Shown piece after piece: positions 1 through 10,700 of a DNA stretch of 64,000 nucleotides. A model generated the notes under the pieces. That model worked only from the letters and a program-made list of their open reading frames with translations, made no database searches and was not told the DNA's origin. Within the stretch, counting starts at the first letter, position 1. Each line of letters opens with the position of its first letter. This stretch comes from Jaenimonas drosophilae (Eukaryota > Euglenozoa > Kinetoplastea > Trypanosomatida > Trypanosomatidae): positions 31,508 through 95,507 of the forward strand of contig JASAON010001611.1 of NCBI GenBank assembly GCA_030849065.1, read 5' to 3'. The position numbers and the translations under genes were made by a program.

Positions 1-1
1 C

Positions 2-1162
2 CTACTTCTCAAAAGGTGGCAACGGCTTTTCGTCCAGCTTGCGCATGTCAGTGCTGCGACTCGTCTCGAATCCGCGCGTGTCTAGACCTTTCTTCTCCAT
101 CAGCTCCGCGCTTTCACTGCGTAGCCGCTCGAACAGATCCTCCGCCTTTTGTTGCAGGGATGCATCGTCGGGATTCTGTGCAAATTCATCCAGCACGCCC
201 TGCAGTTTCTTCTTGTTCGAGGAGTTCCACGCGTTGAGAGGGATCTGGCCGCTTCCTCGCTCCAATGGCTTGCTCTGCGACGGGGATGGGCTCCAGGCGA
301 TGGCATGGAAGACCTCAAAGGTTGCTGGAATGAGCTCGTTCTTGCGGTACATCGCGTCGTAGCATGCACAGGCACCGAGAAGAACATCCCGATTGAGCGG
401 CTGGCGTTGGTAGTGACAGGCGCTCTCACCCATTTCGTCGAGATGTTCCAGAAGCTGAAACGGGGACTTGTACAGGAGAAGGTGGCGATCCAAATCAATG
501 GTGGGGAGGGTGAAGCCTGCCTGCATCACCAGAGACGACATGCCCGCACCGTCAATCATCGGGGAGACGTGTGGGCTGACACCACCAAGTACCTCGGTCT
601 GTGCCATGGTGAAGCAGCCACGAAGCTCGTACAGGGTGTTGCCACCAAACATGCTGCAGAGCATAAAGCCGTCCTTCTTCAGCACGCGGCGGATATTCAC
701 CATGGCCGTTTCGAGCTCGTTCACCCAGTGCATGGAGAGACACGAGACAACCATATCAACGGACTTGTCAGGTACTCCAAAGGGCTGTGGCTTCTCCTCA
801 TCGCAGCAGATTTGCACGAACTCCACATCGGATGGGATCAGATGCTTGATCTCCTCGTAGTTTTTGTTGAGGCGATCCTCGCTGATGTCAGTCTGGATGT
901 ACTGCTTTAGTCCGTAGAGCTCCTTCTTCTCCAGCATGTGGCGGAAGTACCAACCTGTATGTGCGCCTACCTCGAGCACAATGGGCGTACTGCGCTTAAC
1001 AAAGGCTCGACGATCGAGCATCTGCTCTGCACACATGCGATGGAGATCGCATGAAGGAGAAGAGACGCGACATCGTTGAAGACCCTTGAGTTGCCGATCA
1101 AAGACTTTCATGTTGATGCCACGCGCGGGGACCGACCGCGTCAGGATGATGGGCGACGGCAT
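2..1162 (-). CDS. NDUFAF5: NDUFAF5-like complex I assembly factor (SAM-dependent)
   Basis: A 386-residue protein of the class I methyltransferase fold. Residues 18-30 (MKVFDRQLKGLQR) match the start of mature NDUFAF5 proteins, and the residues before them would serve as a mitochondrial presequence. The SAM-binding loop is seen as VLEVGAHTGW near residue 62, a weakened form of the usual GxGxG loop. Further family landmarks are VSCLSMHWVNEL, the MFGGNTLYELR segment, GGVSPHVSPM, MGESACHYQR and a late PATFEVFHAIAW stretch. In animals NDUFAF5 hydroxylates an arginine of the NDUFS7 subunit during early assembly of respiratory complex I in the mitochondrial matrix; the same role is inferred here. 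The stop codon is the second base triplet of the window, so the gene is complete. The assignment to this family is strong; the exact activity is inferred. Confidence 0.82.
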   Translation of the reverse strand: MPSPIILTRSVPARGINMKVFDRQLKGLQRCRVSSPSCDLHRMCAEQMLDRRAFVKRSTPIVLEVGAHTGWYFRHMLEKKELYGLKQYIQTDISEDRLNKNYEEIKHLIPSDVEFVQICCDEEKPQPFGVPDKSVDMVVSCLSMHWVNELETAMVNIRRVLKKDGFMLCSMFGGNTLYELRGCFTMAQTEVLGGVSPHVSPMIDGAGMSSLVMQAGFTLPTIDLDRHLLLYKSPFQLLEHLDEMGESACHYQRQPLNRDVLLGACACYDAMYRKNELIPATFEVFHAIAWSPSPSQSKPLERGSGQIPLNAWNSSNKKKLQGVLDEFAQNPDDASLQQKAEDLFERLRSESAELMEKKGLDTRGFETSRSTDMRKLDEKPLPPFEK

Positions 1163-1488
1163 TTTTCGCTGAGCTCAATCCTACGTGAGTGAGCCCCTAC
1201 TGTGGGTGGATGAATGCGTTACGAACGACGCAACACAGGACACCAAAGGAGCCAAAGGACTTCTCTCTATCACGAGTAAGAGCAAATGAAGAGAAGGGGA
1301 TGTTCCAAAGGTGCTATCCGTTCACAGATATATGGAGCAAGCTAACAAACGTCATACCCAACGTTGCCCCTTGTTGGAGCTCATGGACTTCGAATCTAAC
1401 CATCTAGCCTGTCTTGTACAGGTACGTCTAGAAGTACCGCCCTGCTCCACGAGAGGGATCGGTGTATGTGTGTGCGTGTGTGTCAGGG
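1163..1488. other. Intergenic spacer with GT-rich tract
   Basis: No gene is seen. A GT-rich stretch lies at about 1462-1489, just downstream of the coiled-coil gene. On the minus strand this is a CA-rich run in the presumed 3' untranslated region. Confidence 0.6.
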
Positions 1489-2394
1489 TTAGCGTCGGCT
1501 TCCCCCTCGGGTAAGTGGAGCTGCACGGCGTTGCGCCAACGCCTGTCCTGCCATTGCGAGATGCTCCTCCAACTCCGTGTTGGAGCGCTCGTACTCGCGG
1601 AAGGCCTCAAACAGCTGCCTATAGTGGTCATTTGCCTCGGCAGCCACAGCCGCCGTGCGTTCGTTGGTTAGCTGGTCCAGAGAGACAATCTGGCCACGAA
1701 GTCCTGTCATGTCAGAGCTCAAGCGCGTCAGCTCCGCATCCACGGCACGTGCGCTCTGCTCGATGTTCTTGAAGTTTTCATCGGTACGGTCACTTAGCTC
1801 ATCAATCATTTGCTGCAGTCGGCCGACGCCACTGTCTCTCATCTGACGCTCGGCCACCTGCTGAACATCACGTAGGGCATCAGCCATGCGCTTGTCTTGT
1901 TGCAGACGCGACTGTTCCAAACTGTCCAGTGCACGGGCCATGTCTCGACGGTCCTGCACACCTTGCTTGCCCACCGCCTCCATATCTTGCCCCAGACGCT
2001 GAACACTATCTTGGAGAGGAAGCAGACCACGGTTGGCCTTGTCTGCCAAGCGACCAGCGGCATCGGCATCACGCTCAGCTGCAGCAGCAATCTTCTGCAC
2101 ATCGTCCAGTCCCTTCCCTAATTGATCCAGAGCGGCATCGATGGCATCCAAGTGCGCGCGGGAGTTCCCTTGTGCGCCTAAGTTGTCTACGAGACGCTCC
2201 AGCTCGCGCTGATGATCTCGTATCTCACGTACATCCTCGTCCATCGCGGATAGACGCTGATGAACCTGCGCTTGAGCGCTGGCAAGTTGCTGCTGCTGGC
2301 GGATGATTGCCTGGAGGACGTTGTTCAGGTGCGATCCATCAAGCTGGAAGCCCACTAGTGGGCGACTCTGCAGAAGCCCTGACAAGTCATCCAT
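1489..2394 (-). CDS. Coiled-coil protein of unknown function
   Basis: A 301-residue protein starting at the first ATG (MDDLSGLLQSRPL); the open frame reaches slightly further upstream but only through a GTG codon. After a short hydrophobic N-terminal segment (residues 1-35), almost the whole protein is heptad-like helix rich in Gln, Ala, Asp, Glu and Arg, with few prolines, ending in a basic tail (APLTRGGSRR). There is no enzyme motif, signal peptide or membrane span. A structural or cytoskeletal role is plausible because long acidic coiled coils are common in the kinetoplastid flagellum, but nothing in the sequence proves it. I do not recognise the family. Confidence 0.75.
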   Translation of the reverse strand: MDDLSGLLQSRPLVGFQLDGSHLNNVLQAIIRQQQQLASAQAQVHQRLSAMDEDVREIRDHQRELERLVDNLGAQGNSRAHLDAIDAALDQLGKGLDDVQKIAAAAERDADAAGRLADKANRGLLPLQDSVQRLGQDMEAVGKQGVQDRRDMARALDSLEQSRLQQDKRMADALRDVQQVAERQMRDSGVGRLQQMIDELSDRTDENFKNIEQSARAVDAELTRLSSDMTGLRGQIVSLDQLTNERTAAVAAEANDHYRQLFEAFREYERSNTELEEHLAMAGQALAQRRAAPLTRGGSRR

Positions 2395-3352
2395 GATGAA
2401 TGAAGGGCTCACAGAAGAGCTACAGACACAAGGTCGCTACCACAACATGAACAGAAGGAGGAAGAAGAGGAAATACGGGTGCCAACGACCACACCAGAAC
2501 CACCAAGTGGGGCATCCAAGCTAGAGAGGGTTACCACTCTGCATCTCACACGAAGCTTGCGTCAGGGATCCAAAATGAATCAAAGAACAACGGGTATATA
2601 TAGTTGTGTTGGCCAGTCTCCATTCCTTTGCCATCATCTCAATGATGAAGCCTCTTCAGGAAACGGCGCAGCAGACGGCGAGGAGAACTGCCGGTGGGGG
2701 CGGAGGAGGGCCACACACTCCACAATCACCTTCCCCAGACGTCTCCAGCGTCACGAAGACAAAAATGGGGGTTCTTCGTCCGTCTGACTTTCCTGAGAAA
2801 TCAAGAAAAAACAACAATAAATGAAAAAAAAAAGATACCCGAGCTCCTCCCTACCTGTTGGGTAGCTCCTCGAGCCTCCTTGTTGCCGCAGCGCTCACTC
2901 GTGACTGTATGGAGACAGATGAGCTGCAGGAATGGGTGTGGAGAGGATACGCATGTGTTCTGGGGATGGGAAGGAGACGGTATAGGTAAACGTTGCTTTT
3001 GAGCGAGCGTGCGTGTGTACGATAGACTGGGCGATAGGAGCAAGAACAGAAGAAGGTGGGTGTCTGTGTGCGCGTGAAGGGACGCAGAAGCGTCCCAACA
3101 CCAAAGCAAAGATGACGCGGATCGTGGGAATTGGGGTGAAACCAAACAAAGGACGCACACAAAAAAACCAAAATATGAAATGCACGGGAGGGATGATGAT
3201 CGCCACAACGTTCTTCGTTACTGGCGTATAATCGTTCTTGCCGAGCGCGGAGAGGTCTCCCGTATTGTCCCCCACAACACTCAGAGCTCTGAATCTCTCA
3301 CCTCCTTCACCTCATTCATTCGGGGAATCACCGCGGCTGTGTGTCCTGTGTC
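2395..3352. other. Intergenic spacer, about 1 kb, with polypyrimidine tracts
   Basis: No supported gene. Purine-rich plus-strand stretches at about 2455-2475 and 2800-2836 read as polypyrimidine tracts on the minus strand, as expected upstream of trans-splice acceptors. Open frames of up to 135 codons on the minus strand here are Ser/Leu/Cys-rich translations of pyrimidine tracts and are not credible genes. Confidence 0.6.
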
Positions 3353-4321
3353 TTACAACTTGGACTGGGCGAAGCTGATACCCTTCTCAATGTTCTTCTT
3401 GATCACAGGCACGGCTTCTTCGAAGAGCTTCTTCTCAGAGGGTGACATCTCACCAATGGGGAGACGGCGCACAATACCGGTCTTGCCCAGCACCACAGGG
3501 ATGGCGAGGAAGGGGGAGTTGTGCTCGCCATCGGTGTCCACGTAGGTGTAGACGCGTGGGTTGCCAGCACCGGTGAGGCCCTCGACGACCTTGAGGGCAA
3601 AGCGGGCGCCGGCCTCAGCCATGGAGAGGGTGGCGGAGCCACGGCCAGCCTTGGCCTTGACCACCTCCGTACCAGCCACCTGCACGCGCTTGCTGATCTT
3701 GTCGAGAGTCTCCTGCGGGGGAAGAGGGCCGGGCAGCTGGTGGAAGAGGGGGACGATGGTGACGTCGCTATGGCCACCAACGACGGGGACCTGGTCCACC
3801 AGGAGGGGAATGCGGGCCTCGTTGATGAAGCGGGTGGCGCGGAGGCCGTCAAGGAGGGACACACCGAGAAGGCGGTTCTTGTCGTAGATGCCGAGCTTCT
3901 TGAGGGCCGTGGCGGCGATGGGGACGGTGCTGTTGACGGGGTTGGTCACGACGCAGAAGACGGCCTTGGGGCTGGAGGCACCGCAGGTCAGGACGAGGTC
4001 CAGGATGATTCCGGCGTTGATGTTGAAGAGATCATCGCGGGTCATTCCAGGCTTGCGGGGGACGCCAGCGACGATGACGAAGACATCGACGCCCTTGGCG
4101 AGCTCGGCGAGGGCGGGGTCCTGCTTCACGCCAATCTTGCCAGCGGCAAACTTGACGGTCACACCGGAGTTGTCAATGTGGGAGAGATCCGCAGCGACGC
4201 CGGGGGCACCGACGACGTCGTAGAGGGAGAGCGTGCTTCCGAAGGGAAGCTGGCGCATCAGCAGAAGGGCGAGGGACTGGCCAATACCGCCGGCCGCACC
4301 AACAACGCAAACATTGACCAT
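3353..4321 (-). CDS. Malate dehydrogenase with glycosomal targeting signal
   Basis: A 322-residue NAD-dependent malate dehydrogenase that interconverts malate and oxaloacetate. The nucleotide-binding loop GAAGGIGQ is at residues 8-15 with the NAD-ribose aspartate in LYDVVG (D35). The substrate arginines are in VPRKPGMTRDDLF, the conserved VTNPVNSTVPI follows, and the catalytic histidine is in GGHSDVTIVPL. The last three residues are SKL, a canonical PTS1 import signal, so the enzyme should act in the glycosome, where kinetoplastids use it to regenerate NAD during glycolysis. The start is the ATG giving MVNVCVVGAAGG; the open frame extends 52 codons upstream but that part is untranslated leader. 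Codon choice is strongly biased toward C/G third positions, a sign of high expression. Family and location calls are strong. Confidence 0.95.
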   Translation of the reverse strand: MVNVCVVGAAGGIGQSLALLLMRQLPFGSTLSLYDVVGAPGVAADLSHIDNSGVTVKFAAGKIGVKQDPALAELAKGVDVFVIVAGVPRKPGMTRDDLFNINAGIILDLVLTCGASSPKAVFCVVTNPVNSTVPIAATALKKLGIYDKNRLLGVSLLDGLRATRFINEARIPLLVDQVPVVGGHSDVTIVPLFHQLPGPLPPQETLDKISKRVQVAGTEVVKAKAGRGSATLSMAEAGARFALKVVEGLTGAGNPRVYTYVDTDGEHNSPFLAIPVVLGKTGIVRRLPIGEMSPSEKKLFEEAVPVIKKNIEKGISFAQSKL

Positions 4322-4726
4322 GATTGAGTAGGGATGGGTTGGTTGGTTAGAAAGTGAGTACGATAGAAGTGTTGAGAGAGTGGGAAATCTACCCAAGTAA
4401 CCCATGTGTGTGTGTATGTGTGTGTAGGGGGAGTAAGATGAGGAGGAGAGAGACACAGGGAGAATTTTCCAAGACACAACGCCACAGTAAGAAGCATGAA
4501 AAAAAAGAACACACCCATTGCGACACCTGACGTCGTCACGCCCGCGTCAACAGACCTTGTAGTGTTGTTCGACGTGTAGTCAATTGTACAAAAAGTGTTG
4601 AAGTTTTTTATGGATGTACAACGAAAGTGATAATTCACCCCCTTTGCTCTTCCCTTGTCTGTCTTCAAGGGAGAAGGACGGCGTACTCAACCATTGCTCA
4701 AATGACCATCTGCAGCATGTAGGGGG
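4322..4726. other. Intergenic spacer between malate dehydrogenase and kinesin A
   Basis: No gene is seen. A GT-rich run lies at about 4404-4426. The minus strand upstream of the malate dehydrogenase ATG is pyrimidine-rich (CTCTCTCAACACTTCTATC), suitable for trans-splicing. Confidence 0.6.
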
Positions 4727-7700
4727 TTACGCCTGCGACTCCGTTCGTTGGCGCGACGGAAATATGGGTGTTTTGGAGTTGGTGCTCCTCACGTTGAGCC
4801 CACACTGGTGCAGAGGAACTGGATCTGGAGAGCGCCGTCTCGGCTCCTGCGTCATGCGGGTGGGCTTCGGGAAGTAGTCGTTCTCATCATCGCTCATCAC
4901 CTTTGGAGTGCGCATCCCTGTAGACCCCTGTGCGCGAAGCATGGAGCGCGAGATAGTCCCTGCCATGGGCGAGGAGACGCCACCGCCGCGAGGGGGGCGT
5001 GTTGGTGTGTTGGACAGGAGGTCGTGGAAGCGGAGCTCACCTGTGGTTGGGGTTGCGGGCTTTGGAAGGAAGGGAATAGACTCCATGGAGAAGCTGCTGT
5101 TGCGGGAGAGGCCGCCACCACGGGCGGCTAAGTTGGCGGCGAGGCTTCCCCCACGAGGAGGCATGCCATTGTGCGTGGCGGAGTTGCTACCAACAACACC
5201 GGAGGTGCTGTTGCTGCGCTGAAACACAGAGGAGAATGAGCTGATGGTGCGCGCCAATCTGCTGCCAGCAGAGGCTGGGACAGGATTTGTTGCTGCTTGT
5301 GGCACGGCGTTCAAGTCTGCCTGGGTTTCATCCAACGTCAGATTGAACTCAAGATCCTGACGCAGCTGGTCAAGCTCAACATCCTTCTTGGAAAGAGATG
5401 TCTTCCACTCCAGTTGCTCCGCTGCGTGTTTGGACTTCAAGGCGGCCAACTCAGCCGACACACGAGCAGCTTCATCTTGCGATGACGTGAGTTGTTCCTG
5501 GAGCGCCTGGACGGCATCGGATGACTGCTTCTGGGCTTCATTATAGGCTTCTCGCTGTGCTGCCATCATCTCCTCATGCTCATCCTGCTGCAAAGTCATG
5601 GCCTCTTGTTGGCGTTCCAAGTCGTCCTTCGCCACTGCCGCGCGTTCCTCCGCTTCTTCTTGTGCCGCCACCAGCTCATCCTGCTTCTTCACCAGAAGTT
5701 CCTTGGTGGCATGAAGCTCGTCAGCCAGTGCATCCTTCTCCTCCATCAACGCCGATGACTCAGCATCCTGACGGACCATGATATCCTGCACATCATGGAG
5801 CAGATCTTCCATCTGTGGGGAGGCCTTCTTGAGAGAAGGAAGGTTAGCCTCCTTGACTGCTTCACCCACAGCCTTGCGCTGCTTCTTCTTTAGTGCATGA
5901 AGGCGGCTCTTCACCGCATCCAGAGCATCGGACAGCTCGGCACTGCGCTGCGCGGCGGAATCACGGTCCTTCTTCACCGTCTCGAGCTCGGTCAGAACCC
6001 TCGCCGTGGATTCACTGCTCTCTTCCAGCTGCAGACGCATGTCAGACTCCAAGCGCTTCCACTCATCACGAGCCTGTTGGTGCTTCTCGTCAGCAAGCTG
6101 CTTCTTCTGCTGCACCTCCACAGTTTCCTGTCGAGCCTGGGCGAGCTCCACAGACTGCGAGGCAATGGTGGTCGCAAGCTTTTGCATTGCTGCGTCCCGT
6201 GCAACCAGCTCCGCGTGTGCGGCGTGGTCCTTCAACATCCACGCGTCAAGCTCCTCTTGATGCTCAGCCGCCAAGGCTTCCATCGATTGCTTCCATGAGA
6301 GAGCCTCCGCCTTGTGTGCATCAGCCGCCTCCTTGGTTGCCGTATGCGCCACCTGCAGCTGCTCTATGAGCGTCTCCACCTCCTTCTGGGTGTTTTGAAG
6401 CTGTGCGAGGGTGTCGCTGTGCGCGTCCTTGGAGTTTGCCAACTCCTCATCTCGTTGGGAGAGGGTCTTCACCAGTGTTTCATGCTCAACCACCAGGTTG
6501 GCGTGCTTCTCCTGGTTTTGTTGCATTTGTACCAGCACCTCCTCGCGCTGTCTCCCCTCCACATGAAGCTTTTCCACGAGGGACGCCTGCTCAGCCTCGA
6601 GCTGTTGCTTTGTGGCTTCAAATGAAGCCAAGGATGCAGATGCCGCAACTTCAAGTTCAGCCTTTGCACATGATGCAGCCTCCAGTTCCTTTTGGATGCC
6701 ACTCAGCTCATGGTGCAGCTGCTCCTTCTCTTCTTGGAGGACTGCAAGGTGCTCGGATAGCTTCTCGGCTGAACATTCGGCCGTCGTGAGAGATGCGGTC
6801 GCTGTTGCCAACTCACCGCGAAGACCTTCGATGGTTTCGTCGTGTTGACGGATTTGGTCGTCCTGGGCTGCCCTTGCTTCACGCTCATCCTGCAACGATG
6901 CTGCGGTCATTTCCTGTTCGGCGGTGGTGACGTGCAGTTTCTGGCGGAGGTCAGCCACTTCTGCCGTTGCCGCATCAATGGTGCTTTGCAGACTTGTGCA
7001 GCGTTCATCAAAGTCCTCCTGCTGGGACTTCATGCGGCTCTCAACGGAGGATAGCTCTTTGGCGGCGTCAGCCAAGGCTGTGGCCTTGTCATATTCAGCT
7101 GCCCGGAGTGCCTCCACGTGCTGCTGCTCCACCGTGGCCAGTTGCTCCTTCCCCTCCTTGATGAGCCCCTCAAGGGAGTCGGTTTCATGACCATGGTGCT
7201 GCTTCTCTGCCTCGAGCTCTTCAATGGAAGCCTTCAGCTGGTCTTGCAGAGCGTGGACGTCAGCAGCCTGCGCCTCCAGCTTAGCCTCCAGAGAAGCGCT
7301 GTTGGTGTTGAGGAGCGCAACACGCTGCTCCAAATCACTGATTTGTGATAGATGCTGCGACGTGAGCCGTGAGACCTCCGCTGCATGCTGCTGCTTCTCC
7401 TGCTCTTGAGCATCAAATAGTGAAGCAGTGTTCTGCTCTGCTGCACGAAGCTTCTCCACGTGAGCTTGCTGCACACTTGCCGCTGCTTCATGGTATGCGT
7501 TGCTCATCTGACCAAACGCTTGCCATAGCATCTTCTCACTATACTGTTGATGAATGGAGTGCCACTCATCCACACACTTTTGCATCGCAACCAGTTGACG
7601 TTGCTTTCCTCGCAGCTGACCAATCTCTTCCTCCATCTTAGATCGCTTCTCTTCCGAAGCTTGCGCGGCAGACTTCATGTGCTCAATCTCCTTCGTGAAG

Positions 7701-10700
7701 GCCTCTGCTTCAGCGGTACGGGTAATAGCAGCATCCTTAAGATCCTTCTCGTACTTCTGAGTGGCCGTTTCGCTGCTCTTCTTCAGCTGCGACAAGTTCG
7801 TAGAAACATCTCGGAGTTCCTGTGCGCGATGAGCTTGGACGCTGGCCACTGCCTCATTAAACACATTCGTCATTTCTCGAATAGCATGCCAGAGATGCTT
7901 CTCACTATACTGTTGATGGATGGAGTGCCACTCATCCACACACTTCTGCATGGCAACCAGTTGGCGCTGCTTCCCTCGTAGCTGACCAATCTCTTCTTCC
8001 ATCTTGGATCGCTTTTCCTCGGAAGCTTGCGCGGCAGACTTCATGTGCTCAATCTCCTTCGTGAAGGCCTCTGCTTCAGCGGTACGGGTGATGAGAGCAT
8101 CCTTCAGATCCTTTCCCAGTTTCTGCACGCTGGCTTCGTGAAGCTGCTTGAGACTGGCAAGCTCGTGGAGGGTGGAGTTCATCTCTGTCGAGTTGGCGTT
8201 GTGGAGGCTTCTCACTGCCTCTTCAAATGCCCTATCACGTTCGCCAATTGCTTCCCACATGACAACATCAAAGTCGTGGTAGTAGCTATCCAGACGGCCA
8301 ACGACACGGCGGTGCATCGAGCCGAGCTCCAGCAGCTCCAGATTCCTCTCCTCCGTCAGTTGCCTCGCCTGTTGCTCCAGCGCATGCTCCGTGTTCTGGC
8401 GAGAGAAGCGAAGCTCTGCCTGCGTGCTGTGCAAGGAGGCTGCCAGCTGCTCTTGGTCATTCTGCAGGAACAGCTCATGACGTGTGGCTGCCTCATTGTG
8501 AGAGATCTCGCGGCGAAGAGCGGCCTCGTGCGTCTGCAACGAGGCTAAGCCAATGGCAACGGCCGATGCCACCGACTCCGTCAACCCACGAATCTGCGCA
8601 ACAGCGGCTGACTCGGCATTCTCCTGGGCCTTCGTCAGATCCACCCGCAGCGATGCAGACTTGGCGTTCTCTTGCGTGATTTGCCGACGCAGTCCCTCTC
8701 GCTCGGAATCCATCCGCTCCATCTGCTCACTCATCCACTCAGCATGTTCAGCCAGAAGCCGTTGAAGCTCCGTTGTGGGGTAGTTCGTCTTCTCCTGCCT
8801 TGTCAATCCTGAACTCAGCAGAGGCGACCCGCTTGCTGACTTGTTGTTGTTGGCGCTGCGTTTGCGTGAACCAGCCTTGACGATTCCATCCAGGACATCA
8901 AAGTGTTGCCTCACCAAGGTGAGGTGAGAATCCAGCGAGTTCTTGGCGTCCTCCTGCTCCGTCACCACACGATTCACAAGATCCTCAATAAGGGGCCCCA
9001 TATGAACCACCTTGGACTCCGCCGCAGGGACCTGAATCGTCTGCAGCTTCTGCACAGCGCTGCGGCTGAGTTGCACGGGCAGGGTGTAGTTGTGGCCTGA
9101 GTCCACACGTGCAGTTGCCTTGAGCGAGGGGATAGAGAAGAAGGTTGTCTTCCTCTCTTCTTCACGAAGAAGGTCCAGCAGATTGGCTTCACGGCCTTCA
9201 GCAGCCACGAGGTCCTCCTGCGCCACACGAAGACGTTCCTTGAGGCCCTCACTCTCCTTATTGTCGCTCTGCAGACGGCTAATGATGGTTTCGTGGAGCT
9301 TGCACTCCTTCTCGGCATGACGAACCACCTGGGCAAACTTCTTCTCCGTCTCCTGAAGACGTACCTTGTAGTCGCGGACCTCCTGCTCCACATCGGCCAA
9401 GTGGTCGTTGTCCTCCTTCAGCTTCTCAATGTCCTCCATAATCATCTCAGACGCCCGCGGAGAGCTGTGTCGATCATCGAGCAGCGCACTCTGACGGGAT
9501 TGGCGCATGGCAGCCAGCTGAGCGCGAGCGCGCTGGAGCTCCATCTCCTTATCCTGAAGCTCTGCCTCAAGGGAAGACAGACGTTCATGCAGCTCATCCA
9601 GGTATTCATCCTTGGCACGATCCTCGTCCCCGCTCAGGAGATCCTGCAATCGCTTCACCTCTGCCGTGAGCATCTTGATTTGTCGTGCCTGTGGATCCTC
9701 ATTCACCACCACCTTGGTGACGATCTGCTTCGCACGAGAGGCGTAGCGCAACGTTTGGCAGCTCTCATCAAAGTTGGTGAAGTGTGGGGAGACGGTGGCA
9801 ACCATGGTGGTTTTGCTGTTGCCTCCAAGGGAATCTGCCAACAGCCAGGTGAGGTTGGAGTCGCGATAGGGGCAGAACACTCCATGTCGTCCTTGGGAGA
9901 TGTCTGCCAGGGCATCAATCACACGACCCAGGGTAGTGAGGGAGAGATTGATCTTGGTGGCTTCCTTGAAGTGCTTCCCCACCACTCCACTGGCACCCGT
10001 TCGCTCGGAGCCCGCCAAATCGACCAAGTTGAGCTTGCTCGTCATCTTGGATCCGGTATCATCATCCACCAAACGCATCTGCACGAGGTGAAGAGTCAGG
10101 ATGGCATGGCTTCGGCTGCTACGATCATTCATGTTGGTGCAAGCGGTGTGCCGCTCACAGTTGCCGTACTTGAGCCACTTCATCACAGCGTGTTCATCCT
10201 TCACATGCTTGCGAACGAGGCCTTCGACATAGGGCCCACGAGCGGAGTTGCGCACGCGCAGTTCCTCGTTGGGTGCGGACGGGTTCAAGAGATCCATAAC
10301 CTTCTCATTGTAGATTTCAAAGTACTCGAGCTCTACACGGAAGGAGTGTGAGCTGTCCTTCTCACGCATGTTGTGCAGCTCCACGAAGAGGTCCCGTGCA
10401 AGACGTGGAATGATACCGTCGAGGATGGGAGCCGTCGATTTGTGTCCCTTCCTCCCGGTGGTTGGAATGGCGTCGAACACGTCAGGAGGGCCCATCATGG
10501 TGTAGGTCTTGCCACTGCCAGTCTGACCGTAGGCAAACACACACCCGTTGTAGCCGTCGATGGCGTTCTGCAACACCGGGCGACCAACCGACGTGTAGAT
10601 GGCTTCCTGATCCTTTCCTACATTACTGGATATGCGCTCGTCTGATGGGTCCTGGTGCCCCTTCTTTGGCTTGGCCACCACCGCGTGGTCGAAGCAGCGC

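Noticed and set aside
2801..3208. 135-codon open frame on the minus strand upstream of the malate dehydrogenase stop
   Set aside because: Ser/Cys/Pro/His-rich translation of a polypyrimidine leader; overlapping frames give equally plausible-looking junk.
3521..4327. 268-codon open frame on the plus strand
   Set aside because: Antisense shadow of the codon-biased malate dehydrogenase gene.
9293..10351. 352-codon open frame on the plus strand
   Set aside because: Antisense to the kinesin A motor region, with no recognisable motif; the minus-strand reading is an unmistakable kinesin.
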